16,629 nt of DNA from Chrysochromulina tobinii (lineage: Eukaryota > Haptophyta > Prymnesiales > Chrysochromulinaceae), in contig JWZX01001554.1 of the NCBI GenBank assembly GCA_001275005.1, forward strand, positions 1 through 16,629. Reading direction: 5' to 3'. Below, piece by piece: positions 7,913 to 15,067 of this stretch (positions within the stretch are counted from its first letter, which is position 1; each line of letters starts with the position of its first letter). Made by a program: the position numbers and the translations under genes. The notes under the pieces were generated by a model. It worked only from the letters and a program-made list of their open reading frames with translations, was not told the origin of the DNA and ran no database searches.

Positions 7913-8515
7913 ATATCCACTACCGCGTCTTCGCTCGAAGCAAGTGAGCCCTTGAGCTAAAAAAGTGTACGGCAGCGTCACGAAGGCCACCGCGCGAATG
8001 CGGCACAAGCGCACAACACACACACGAGAGGCGTCGCATTGGGCTTTCATGTTAATACACACAACCGCCAGCGCGCGCATGCTCCGCGTCTCATTTGGGG
8101 TCATGTAAGGTGTGTGTATTCTGAGCGGGCAGTAACTGTGCCGTCGCACCGGTTGTCGCGTTTGTCGTGTTAACGTTCACACAACACGTACTGTACAAAA
8201 AAGAGAAAACAAAACAAGACCCCCGAGAAGGCTTTCATGTTAACAGTGAAACGAGACACACTCAGAAGACATGCAACCAAATCTCGGAAAAGCTATGGGG
8301 AGCTAAGCGGTGAGAGTTAGAGCGACTGGTGATCTGCGAGCCCACCCTGAGCCTGACCCCGCTCACGGAAGTGGTGGTTTCATGATGAAAACACACAATC
8401 ATCACGTACGTTTCACGATGCAAGGATTTCGTCACTTCGCGACTGCATTCACAAGTCACCACCCGCTTTTAAAGCACGAAAACTCAAATTCACGCCACGC
8501 ACCGGCATCGGCGCA
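7913..8515. other. Spacer between phosphatase and sulfotransferase genes
   Basis: On the minus strand this holds the 3' UTR of the sulfotransferase and the promoter/leader of the phosphatase gene. It contains a 14-base direct repeat GGCTTTCATGTTAA at 8042-8055 and 8230-8243, a CA-rich patch (about 8010-8025), and a GTTCACAC box at 8175-8182 identical to boxes in the 12.9-kb promoter region. No credible short gene was seen. Confidence 0.5.
8042..8243. repeat. Direct repeat GGCTTTCATGTTAA, two copies 188 bp apart
   Basis: Exact 14-base copies at 8042-8055 and 8230-8243 in the upstream region of the phosphatase gene. Could be duplicated regulatory sites or chance. Confidence 0.5.
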
Positions 8516-9559
8516 TCATCGATCATGAGCCGATGGCACGAGCCGCGAGGTGCAACGCTCGAATAGCCGCACATCGTCCCTCAATCTCCTCGACCCAGCT
8601 AAGTAGACCTTCTCATCTGCCGCGTCGACGCGCACGATGCCGTCAGGTGCCCGGTGTCGCTCCGGCTTGGCGTCCAGCACCTTGAGTCCTGGCTTGCTGT
8701 CCGTACTCTTGTGAATGTTCAGCAGCTCCTCCGCGAGGATGCCGACGCCTCCCATGAACTTGCAATGGAAGAGTGCGACGCTCGTGGGCCATTCTTCGAG
8801 GAGTCCAACAAAGGCTGCGCGCTGCACTACTTGAAGCGCCTGATTCACCCGAGAGGGCATCACTTGCACAGGCGAGTTACATGCTAGGCCAGTGAGCATT
8901 TTCGTTTGACAGTGCCAGTTCGCTTGATTGCGGATCCAATCGTGGTATTTAGACTGCTGTGCAGGCATTCCGCGCGTCGCATTGGGCATGCGACCAGGAA
9001 ACAGTAGTCTGACTGGGCCATGGGCTGCAGGATGGCTCTCTGCAACGAAGTACTCAAAGTGCGATAGCAATCGCTGCTCTGGCTCGCGCAGCATGACAGC
9101 CAGGTGGCTGGCAACCTGGGGCGACCCGACATGTGGCGAGTGGCCACCCATCGGACGGAGTATGATCCCGAACGTGGCGTTAGAGGCTATGCAATCGTTG
9201 AGCCAGCGTTGATCAGCGTGGAGCACCTTTTTGGTGTCCTTGGTGGTGCTGAGGAAACGAAGTGCCTGTCGAGCAATGTCCTGGGGGCAGCCGAAAAGGA
9301 AGACCGTGGAGGCAAACGATTGACCGCATTTCTGGATGTGCAACCAGCGCAGGGCCATCCGGATCGGCCCCGTGCTGATGGCTGCACGAGCCGCGGAGAC
9401 ATTGGCCGAGAGGACCACTGCGTTGCGATCGGCCTCGTGAGCGTGGGCGTACGCCCTTTCCTCGGGAGCGTGGGCGGCTGCAGTCTTGTTTGGGACGCGA
9501 AATATGTGGGCGGACGATGACGGGTCACCGCGCTGCGGCGTCATTTCCAATACGAGCAT
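8516..9559 (-). CDS. Golgi-type sulfotransferase, anchor interrupted
   Basis: From the ATG at 9559 this is 347 residues. RWLHIQKCGQSFAS (about residues 71-84) matches the 5'-phosphosulfate-binding loop of sulfotransferases (usual form LHIPKTGGTS), with K77 as the conserved lysine. VMLREPEQRLLSHFEYF (155-171) matches the 3'-phosphate-binding motif (R158, S166). A later VGLLEEWPTSVALFH is the usual C-terminal block. The enzyme would move sulfate from PAPS to a glycan or protein in the Golgi lumen. The family is normally type II membrane anchored. Here the hydrophobic stretch LAVLITLALGFFARMLVLEM lies directly before and across this ATG, but is separated from an in-frame ATG at 9622 by a TGA at 9602-9604. 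So either the annotated start gives a soluble protein, or the true start is at 9622 and the TGA is a mutation, error or recoded codon. Confidence 0.75.
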   Translation of the reverse strand: MLVLEMTPQRGDPSSSAHIFRVPNKTAAAHAPEERAYAHAHEADRNAVVLSANVSAARAAISTGPIRMALRWLHIQKCGQSFASTVFLFGCPQDIARQALRFLSTTKDTKKVLHADQRWLNDCIASNATFGIILRPMGGHSPHVGSPQVASHLAVMLREPEQRLLSHFEYFVAESHPAAHGPVRLLFPGRMPNATRGMPAQQSKYHDWIRNQANWHCQTKMLTGLACNSPVQVMPSRVNQALQVVQRAAFVGLLEEWPTSVALFHCKFMGGVGILAEELLNIHKSTDSKPGLKVLDAKPERHRAPDGIVRVDAADEKVYLAGSRRLRDDVRLFERCTSRLVPSAHDR

Positions 9560-9622
9560 GCGAGCGAAGAAGCCGAGGGCCAGCGTGATGAGCACCGCAA
9601 GTCAGGGAAAAGGAACCGACAT

Positions 9623-9805
9623 CGCGATCAATAATTCCATAAACTCCCAAGGGTTAGGGAGCCCCGGAGCCATTGAAATTCCTATTTTAGGAAACACATG
9701 TCGAGCACATTTTCAAGTACGGATCTTTTCATTTTTAGTCTGCATACTACACTGACAAGTGTCTGCATATGTGCATATTTAGGTTGAACCTTAAAGGTTG
9801 CGCAT
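9623..9805. other. AT-rich structured spacer
   Basis: A distinctly AT-rich patch in a GC-rich window, between the TrmH stop and the sulfotransferase 5' end. It holds a hairpin TTCCTA-TTT-TAGGAA at 9679-9693, a hairpin ACACT-GACA-AGTGT at 9749-9762, and GTCTGCATA at 9738-9746 and again at 9761-9769. Near 9780-9793 lies AGGTTGAACCT, a near palindrome. These probably belong to the TrmH 3' UTR and the sulfotransferase promoter. Confidence 0.5.
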
Positions 9806-11095
9806 CTAGCCTGGTGCATTCTTGCTCTCCCGCTCTCTGGCGGCTATGGCCCGCCGAGTGGGTCGCTCAGCCGCCGACGAGACGTAGCGAATGGAATCGT
9901 CGCGGAGCTGCTCTGGCCGCCGCGTGTCACGAAAGGGCTCGACGCCCCCTTCGTCCGCAAGCCTCGCAAAGAGCATTCGCTGCTCGGCGGTGCGAGCGAG
10001 GCCCTCATACCACTGCCGGCGCAGCTGCCCGTGCTCTTCGGGCGGGAGCTCGCCGCGAGATTCGGGGCACGCATCGAGCAGCTTTTGGAGTACGAGCGCA
10101 GAGGCGACGGATAGGTTGAAGCTCTCGACGAAGCCGTACATGGGGAGGAAGACACGCCGGTCGGCCGCACACAACATTTCGTTCGAGACTCCCAAGCTCT
10201 CGGATCCGAGAACGATGGCAAGCCGGCGCGGCAGGTGCACCGCAAGCTCCGCAGGATCTGCCGGCAGCGCCCATGCATCCTGCGCCAGGTCGGTCACCCA
10301 CAGCTGTCGGCCGTCAGCACGTGCAGCCGCGACCGCCGCGACCGTCGTGTCAAAGGTACGGACATCCAAGTGCGCAGCGTACAGCTGAGCGCGACGGAAG
10401 CCGAGCAGAGGATCACAATCGACGCCGCGCTGCGCGGCCTTGCGCTGCTGCGTGCGCTGCGCCTGCGGCTTGTTGGGCGGGACGACGCTCTCGACGAGCC
10501 ACACGCGCAGCACGCCCAGCGCGTCGCACGTGCGCAGAACGGCAACGTGGTTGAGGTCGTCCATGCAATTCTCGAGGATGAGCAGCACGCGCTCGCTGCG
10601 CCCACGCAGCACCGTCTCGGCCTTGCGCACGAGCCTGAGCGGGTCGGCGATCGAATCGACGTCGGATGCGGCTGCGCTCTCCGTGGCGGCATGTGGCGAC
10701 GGCAGCGGCGGTGGCAACGGTGGTTGTGGTTTGGGATGAGCGGACGCTCTCGATGATTCGACGCACAGACGGCACTTGCGCGAGCTATCTGGCCGCCGCG
10801 CCTGCTTTGATGCAAAAGCCGTCTGCGGCTGGCACCGTTGGCACATGCTGCAGAGCAGCACGGCCATGCCAGGCACCTGTGGCGTTTGGCAATGTGGTTT
10901 GATGCCGTCAGCGCTGCGCTCTGGCTTGACGTCATCGGCGCGGCACTCTGGATCGACGCCGCCACGGGCGCTGATTAACCATCGTCGATGAATCTGCAGA
11001 AGAAGCACGCCCACAGCGATTCCTGTGGAGAATGCGGCAAAGTGAAGTTGCATTGTGGGATGCGAAATTTTTGCCACGAAATTTTGTGCCACCAT
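9806..11095 (-). CDS. TrmH/SpoU-family RNA 2'-O-methyltransferase with zinc-finger-like N terminus
   Basis: This 429-residue protein has the three SPOUT knot motifs of TrmH/SpoU enzymes: motif 1 NHVAVLRTCDALGV (182-195), motif 2 IVLGSESLGVS (294-304), and motif 3 PMYGFVESFNLSVASAL (318-334). These bind S-adenosylmethionine and methylate the 2'-OH of ribose in tRNA (Gm18 type) or rRNA. Upstream lies C82-x2-C85-x2-C88 followed by C108-x2-C111, a likely zinc ribbon that resembles Stc1-type fingers; then a Pro-rich linker (121-136). Residues about 45-70 are three 9-residue repeats. The N terminus has a hydrophobic stretch after the second Met (M15, MQLHFAAFSTGIAVGVLLLQ), suggesting an organelle- or membrane-directed leader and possibly a start at 11053. 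The C-terminal ~80 residues are charged, as in bacterial TrmH tails. Its ATG lies only 28 bases past the RNase Z stop. Confidence 0.85.
   Translation of the reverse strand: MVAQNFVAKISHPTMQLHFAAFSTGIAVGVLLLQIHRRWLISARGGVDPECRADDVKPERSADGIKPHCQTPQVPGMAVLLCSMCQRCQPQTAFASKQARRPDSSRKCRLCVESSRASAHPKPQPPLPPPLPSPHAATESAAASDVDSIADPLRLVRKAETVLRGRSERVLLILENCMDDLNHVAVLRTCDALGVLRVWLVESVVPPNKPQAQRTQQRKAAQRGVDCDPLLGFRRAQLYAAHLDVRTFDTTVAAVAAARADGRQLWVTDLAQDAWALPADPAELAVHLPRRLAIVLGSESLGVSNEMLCAADRRVFLPMYGFVESFNLSVASALVLQKLLDACPESRGELPPEEHGQLRRQWYEGLARTAEQRMLFARLADEGGVEPFRDTRRPEQLRDDSIRYVSSAAERPTRRAIAARERESKNAPG
10887..10967. repeat. Three 27-bp tandem units in the TrmH gene
   Basis: Units at 10887-10913, 10914-10940 and 10941-10967 share a CTCTGG(C/A)T(T/C)GACG core, with the 10887 unit most diverged. 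On the minus strand each encodes nine residues of the form (G/D)(V/I)(D/K)P(E/H)... The unit length is a multiple of three, so the array stays in frame. Confidence 0.8.
11063..11091. repeat. Tandem pair CGAAATTTTTGCCA / CGAAATTTTGTGCCA at the TrmH start
   Basis: Two adjacent near-identical 14-15 base units, AT-rich against their surroundings, cover codons 2-11 of the long TrmH reading. They could mean that the first 14 codons are really leader sequence and that translation begins at 11053. Confidence 0.5.
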
Positions 11096-11123
11096 ACCAT
11101 CTTACGGATCTTACCATGGCTGG

Positions 11124-12737
11124 TCAAGCGCGCCCCCCTGTGTCCACCTCCTCGTGGCTGCCACGCTGCTCGCGCGTGCCTCGGTTCGGCTCCCTCAGGC
11201 GTGAGGAGCCGTCCCTCGCAGCTGGGCGCGTGGCGTTGCTCCCGCCCACCAACCCCACCTGCGGCCTCACGTTTGCGTGTGGCACAAAGACAGGCACGGT
11301 GGCTTCGCTGAAGCGCGGGAAATTCACCTGGAGCGTGCCGTCGATGAACATGCGCACCGTCATCAGGTCGACGGCGGCCGTCACCCTGCCCGCGCCGAAG
11401 AGCTGCTCTGCGAGCGCCCGCACCTCGTCCATCGTGCGCACAGCGTGAGGCGTGCTGTCGCCCACGTAACGCACCGAGAAGTGGGTGAGAAGAAGGTGCT
11501 GCGCCTTGACGCGGCGCGCGAGCGCGGCGGCCATCTGCGGGGTCGAGTGGCCGTGCTTGCGCGCCGTGCGCTCCACCTTTTTGGGCGAGACGCCGTTGAG
11601 CTCATCCGAGTTCGTGCATGCATTCGTCGCCTCGTGCACCAGAAGGTTGGCGCCGCTCAGAACCGCCTCGGCGACGGCAGGCTCCTTGAGCGCGCGCATG
11701 TCGCTCAGGATGGCGAGCTTCCGCGAGGTAGCCTTGCCCACGTACTGCGACGGCTCGAGCACCGTGCCATCCGGCAGCTCGATCGGCACACCGAGTTTGA
11801 ACGACTTGAGCTGGGTGAGCCGGATGCTATGCTTCTTGAGGATGGGAATGACCGATGGGTCGAGTTTTCCCGGACGGGAGCGCTCGGTGAGTACCCAGCC
11901 AACCGTGGGTACGCTGTGGTCGAGCTCGAGCGCCTCGATCGTGAGCGGAGGCGCGTGCTCATCCATCGGCAGCCGCCACACGCCGTCTGCATCGGGCTCG
12001 ATCGACTCGCCCTCCACCTCGGAGCTCAAGGGCTCGCTCACCGTGCAGTGCGGGCGCATACCCTGGTGCTCGATGGCGCGCAGCCCGACAAGCTCGTTGA
12101 TCTGCAGCTTCATGCTACCCAGCGTCGCGTATGCGTTGCCCAGTGACGCGCGCAGGAAGGCGCGCAGCCCTTGCGGACCGTAGATGATGACTGGCTGTGC
12201 GTCATCTACCTCGTCGGAGCTGGTATGGCCGAGCGCTTCGCTGCTCGACGTGCCACCGCCGTACCCGGTCGCAATCGCGCACAGCATCCCCGGTAGCCCG
12301 AAGACGTGATCTCCGTGCAAATGCGAGATGAAGATGCGACGGATGCTCGGCGCAGACGTGGTCGTACGCATCAGCCGGTGCTGTGCCGCCTCGCCACAGT
12401 CAAAGAGCCACGTCTCGCCCAGCATCTGTAGCGCGAGCGACTGCTGGTTGCGCGTGGCCGACGGTGCGCCACTCGACGTGCCCAGGAAGGTCAGGTCGAG
12501 GTAGTCAAGCTGCATGTCTGAGCGTGTGCGCGGTTTGAAGTCCATCAGTCCCGTCTCACCATCCTTGTCTTGGCTGGGTTGGGCCTGACTCATCGAGATG
12601 TCGCGCCGCGGCCGCGTGGTCGCCGCGGCCGTGCACATGGTGCGCGTAAGCTTGGGCAGCAGCGGGTGGCGCAAATGGCGACGGGTGGCGAGGAGCGCTG
12701 CGGTCGAGAAGGTCATCAGGCACGCCACGGCAGACAT
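11124..12737 (-). CDS. Ribonuclease Z (tRNA 3'-processing endonuclease), short-form type
   Basis: From the ATG at 12737 this is 537 residues. After an Arg-rich, acid-poor leader (MSAVACLMTFSTAALLATRR, to about residue 47), which looks like an organelle-targeting presequence, the metallo-beta-lactamase fold starts with LDLTFLGTSSGAP and an RN-containing loop. The metal-binding signature SHLHGDHVFGLPG has H139, H141, D143 and H144. Further ligands fit LAILSDM (D346), LLVHEAT (H368; the HEAT element), GHSTPQMAA (H397) and LLLTHFSVRY (H419). RPGKLD plus the L..GV.IELPDGT block is typical of RNase Z. The enzyme cuts pre-tRNA 3' trailers before CCA addition. The core matches the bacterial/organellar short form; about 75 residues after the core (from about 460) and a Ser-rich exosite-region insert are extra. 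The open frame upstream of 12737 begins only at a TTG. It shares a repeat-rich divergent promoter region with the membrane-protein gene at 13150. Confidence 0.92.
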   Translation of the reverse strand: MSAVACLMTFSTAALLATRRHLRHPLLPKLTRTMCTAAATTRPRRDISMSQAQPSQDKDGETGLMDFKPRTRSDMQLDYLDLTFLGTSSGAPSATRNQQSLALQMLGETWLFDCGEAAQHRLMRTTTSAPSIRRIFISHLHGDHVFGLPGMLCAIATGYGGGTSSSEALGHTSSDEVDDAQPVIIYGPQGLRAFLRASLGNAYATLGSMKLQINELVGLRAIEHQGMRPHCTVSEPLSSEVEGESIEPDADGVWRLPMDEHAPPLTIEALELDHSVPTVGWVLTERSRPGKLDPSVIPILKKHSIRLTQLKSFKLGVPIELPDGTVLEPSQYVGKATSRKLAILSDMRALKEPAVAEAVLSGANLLVHEATNACTNSDELNGVSPKKVERTARKHGHSTPQMAAALARRVKAQHLLLTHFSVRYVGDSTPHAVRTMDEVRALAEQLFGAGRVTAAVDLMTVRMFIDGTLQVNFPRFSEATVPVFVPHANVRPQVGLVGGSNATRPAARDGSSRLREPNRGTREQRGSHEEVDTGGRA

Positions 12738-12876
12738 GGGACCACGCGGCTCATCTGAGTCCTCAGAGTTCGACAATCAGCACGACCTTTTCAACTGTGA
12801 GGCGCGACCTTTTTATATCTTTTCAACTGAGAGTTGGTGCCTTCTCGGGAGCCGAGGAGCACTCTCCGGCTCACAG

Positions 12877-12908
12877 CCGTTTCACACAGAGCTGTCGGTG
12901 TGAAACGG
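12877..12908. promoter_or_regulatory. Perfect inverted repeat CCGTTTCACAC-N10-GTGTGAAACGG
   Basis: Arms at 12877-12887 and 12898-12908 match over all 11 bases, with a 10-base spacer. Arm centres are about two helical turns apart, as expected for a dimeric DNA-binding protein, though a transcript hairpin is also possible. The TTCACAC core recurs nearby. Confidence 0.6.
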
Positions 12909-12936
12909 GGAACCATGACACACCACCAGACCAGAT

Positions 12937-12952
12937 GTTCACACGTTCACAC
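12937..12952. promoter_or_regulatory. Tandem GTTCACAC box, two copies
   Basis: Two exact head-to-tail octamers, 28 bases past the inverted repeat that has the same TTCACAC core. The same octamer occurs upstream of the phosphatase gene (8175-8182) and after the membrane-protein gene (14432-14439). Confidence 0.55.
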
Positions 12953-13008
12953 AAACTGCTTCATTATCATGCTCACGATGTGACTGTCGCCTATGGCTCC
13001 CAACGGCG

Positions 13009-13064
13009 TCTCGTGTCATTTTGGAGGCTCCATTCGGTTCGATCTCGTGTCATTTTGGAGACTC
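13009..13064. repeat. 22-base direct repeat, two copies 34 bp apart
   Basis: Copies at 13009-13030 and 13043-13064 share TCTCGTGTCATTTTGGAG and differ at one base. They lie about 90-140 bases before the membrane-protein ATG, in a position suited to duplicated activator sites or a small leader duplication. Confidence 0.7.
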
Positions 13065-13149
13065 AAAAGTCAAAAACCTCAAATTGGGAATGAAATGGCT
13101 CCGCCCCACCCTCCCTGTCTTTTCCTGATCGTCACGCCCGTGGAGTGGG

Positions 13150-14337
13150 ATGGAGAACGGGCGCGCTACCGTGCTCTGCATTTCCAGCATCATCTTGGTC
13201 ATCGGCACGGCCGTCTATTACGTTGACGACTATGAGGCAGGGCCCTTAGTTGGGGCAGTGGCTCTGGCGATCGGCTTCAGCGGCCTTTTTGGCGCCGACA
13301 TTTCAGAGATCTCTGACTACGAAGCTGCTGGAAAGTCGGTACTAGTCCCTTCCTTGTCTGCGTTTGGCACCATGTCCCTTGTGCTCGGCTCCATCGGCGC
13401 CATTCCAGCCGTAAACGAGATGGACTACCCCTTCGATAGACTCGGCGTCGTGTGCTGGAAAATTGGGGCGGTGGCTCTAGCGATATCGGCGATCTGCAAG
13501 ACCTATCAAATTCTGAAATCTTCAGAAGCTGGCCTCAAGGAGCTCCCTGCCTTTCTGATGGAATCCTTCTTCTTCGTGGGCGCCTCGTTGTTTTGGTACG
13601 GCTGCGTCCTGTATGATGCAGGTGGTCACACAGAACAAGAAATCGAGGAAGAGCTCAAGGTACACCCAATGAACATCAATGACATCTGGATGTTCGGCTG
13701 TATCATGTTTACGATCGGGCCCACATACCAGCTGCTCTGTGGCTACTCGATTGAGAATCTTGCGTACACCTTCGCAGGCTGGATCTTCATCCTGGGCACA
13801 ACGGCCTACTATTTTACATGGTGGGTGCCAGAAGCATACGTGGGCGCTACCTGCTATCTCATCGGCTGCGCCGTCTACGTCTTCTTCGACAGCAGGTACT
13901 TTCTAAGCTTGCCGGCCGAAGATACTTGGTTGCGAATCAACCAGGGCTTCTCCGTGTTCGGTGACCTTCTTTACTTCTTCGGCTCGATAGGGTTCCAACC
14001 TGGCCTCGCCGATATGGGCTACCCATACGATCGCATTGGCATTGATGGCTTCATCTACGGCTCAATCGCCATCGCCTTTGCGCAAGGCTGGAAGATGCTT
14101 CGGCTTCTGCGGGATACGCAAGTTCCGGAGAGCCATCGGTTCGCTCTCGTCTCCGCGGTCTTGGTGGGTATCGGCGCCTGTCTCTTCTACTGGGCTGTGT
14201 ACAAGTTTGGCTCATGGGAGATTGTGAAACGTTCGGACGAGATGAACTACCTCCTCACGCTAGGCTGCTCCTTCTTCGCCGCCGCGCATCTGTACACCAT
14301 CATGCTCTCGGGCAAGCACTCTGCGATGCTAATATGA
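13150..14337 (+). CDS. Polytopic membrane protein made of two six-helix repeats
   Basis: This 395-residue protein starts at the ATG at 13150 and is almost entirely hydrophobic helices: about 8-25, 33-49, 66-85, 100-117, 134-154, 179-199, then 205-223, 230-247, 264-283, 298-315, 330-350 and 367-385. The two sets of six are homologous, offset by about 197 residues. The clearest shared block is GSIGAIPAVNEMDYPFDRLG (80-99) against GSIGFQPGLADMGYPYDRIG (278-297). IGTAVYY...VGA...IG (18-42) matches LGTTAYY...VGA...IG (215-239), and the fifth helices both have a VGxxxxLF(W/Y) core. An acidic EQEIEEEL loop (162-169) occurs only in the first copy. No transporter signature is recognised; a weak resemblance to YrhK-like membrane domains is possible. 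Conserved D, R and P in the YPxDRxG loops are the likely functional residues. Location in the cell is unknown. Confidence 0.85.
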   Translation: MENGRATVLCISSIILVIGTAVYYVDDYEAGPLVGAVALAIGFSGLFGADISEISDYEAAGKSVLVPSLSAFGTMSLVLGSIGAIPAVNEMDYPFDRLGVVCWKIGAVALAISAICKTYQILKSSEAGLKELPAFLMESFFFVGASLFWYGCVLYDAGGHTEQEIEEELKVHPMNINDIWMFGCIMFTIGPTYQLLCGYSIENLAYTFAGWIFILGTTAYYFTWWVPEAYVGATCYLIGCAVYVFFDSRYFLSLPAEDTWLRINQGFSVFGDLLYFFGSIGFQPGLADMGYPYDRIGIDGFIYGSIAIAFAQGWKMLRLLRDTQVPESHRFALVSAVLVGIGACLFYWAVYKFGSWEIVKRSDEMNYLLTLGCSFFAAAHLYTIMLSGKHSAMLI

Positions 14338-14953
14338 GCTGCACGCAGGGCTAAGCTGTCGTCGGGGCCTACGCGATCAGATCAGAGCACAGCATGTGCG
14401 CCGGTCGCGGGCTCCGCTCATGTACGCTCATGTTCACACTCCGAAATGTGCCCTGGCCCCAATCGGCATCGGTCCCGTTCGGTTCTGGTCCCGGTGGTCA
14501 GCGCACGGTACAAGCGGTTCGTATCCATGAGGGAAAGTTTGCGGGCGCGGTGCCGCCGGGCAGCTCGGTGCTCGTCAGGAAACGTAGCGGTTGGCGCGGG
14601 CCGCAGTCATGGCTAAGTCATGGCAGTCGGGGCCGTTGGGGCAGATCGAGTAATCTGAGCTGGGCTGGGGCCGCCGTCGTCGCAATCGGCGTCGGATGCG
14701 TCCTCGCATGTGAGAAGCTGCGCGCCGCCCTGCCTCGACGCCGCGGGACGCTCGGCTGTCCCGCCGCGCCCGGGGCCGCCACACCCGATCTGGCCACTAT
14801 GCCGGGCGGAGCCGGGTCTGAGCGTACTGAGAGTGTCAGTGCATACTACTGCACATGCATTGATACTCCGATATACCGGTTTCGGATCGCAATATAAGTG
14901 CATGAATTAAAATATGGGCTATGGGGTGTTTTTACTAGAGGAAGCGGGTCGAC

Positions 14954-14995
14954 GTCGGGACGATCCTTCCGCGACGTCCGTCGTCCCGTCCCGAC
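14954..14995. other. Inverted repeat GTCGGGACG-N24-CGTCCCGAC
   Basis: Perfect 9-bp arms at 14954-14962 and 14987-14995 in a purine/pyrimidine-skewed GC-rich patch. Function unknown. Confidence 0.4.
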
Positions 14996-15022
14996 CGCCC
15001 CCACTCGTCTTTTGGACTTCGG

Positions 15023-15040
15023 CCCGCGGGGTTCCGCGGG
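15023..15040. other. Hairpin CCCGCGG-GGTT-CCGCGGG
   Basis: Perfect 7-bp GC-only stem with a four-base loop, 28 bases past the end of the minus-strand gene remnant. A strong small hairpin, possibly in its 3' region. Confidence 0.45.
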
Positions 15041-15067
15041 TTAACATACGACTTGTTCGCATCGCAT

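Larger units (their letters stand above)
12738..13149. promoter_or_regulatory. Divergent promoter region with multiple repeats
   Basis: This ~410-base spacer separates two divergently transcribed genes, RNase Z (-) and the polytopic membrane protein (+). It contains an 11-base direct repeat CTTTTCAACTG (12787-12797, 12819-12829), a TTTTTATATC patch between them, an 11-bp perfect inverted repeat (12877-12908), tandem GTTCACAC boxes (12937-12952) and a 22-base direct repeat (13009-13030, 13043-13064). Such density is not seen in other spacers here, so it probably holds the promoters and control sites of both genes. Confidence 0.6.
14338..15067. other. Intergenic spacer, no convincing gene
   Basis: About 730 bases. 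The one longer ORF (14394-14897 +) has poor codon bias and no domain. The spacer contains a GTTCACAC box (14432-14439), an AT-richer patch around 14855-14925, and two GC-rich hairpins near 14954-15040. It probably holds the 3' UTR of the membrane-protein gene and whatever remains downstream of the gene remnant at 15068. Confidence 0.5.

Noticed and set aside
8262-8515. Possible SECIS element in the sulfotransferase 3' region to explain the TGA
   Set aside because: A small ATGAT...ATCAT stem is present but the SECIS quartet and apical AA could not be placed; not supported by eye.
9648-9660. GGGTTAGGG, telomere-like
   Set aside because: Single short occurrence without tandem copies; not a telomere or clear interstitial array.
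11277-12146. 289-codon plus-strand ORF opposite RNase Z
   Set aside because: Antisense shadow of a gene with all metal ligands conserved.
14394-14897. 167-codon ORF after the membrane-protein gene
   Set aside because: Poor third-position bias and no recognisable feature; ATG in no clear context. Kept as spacer.
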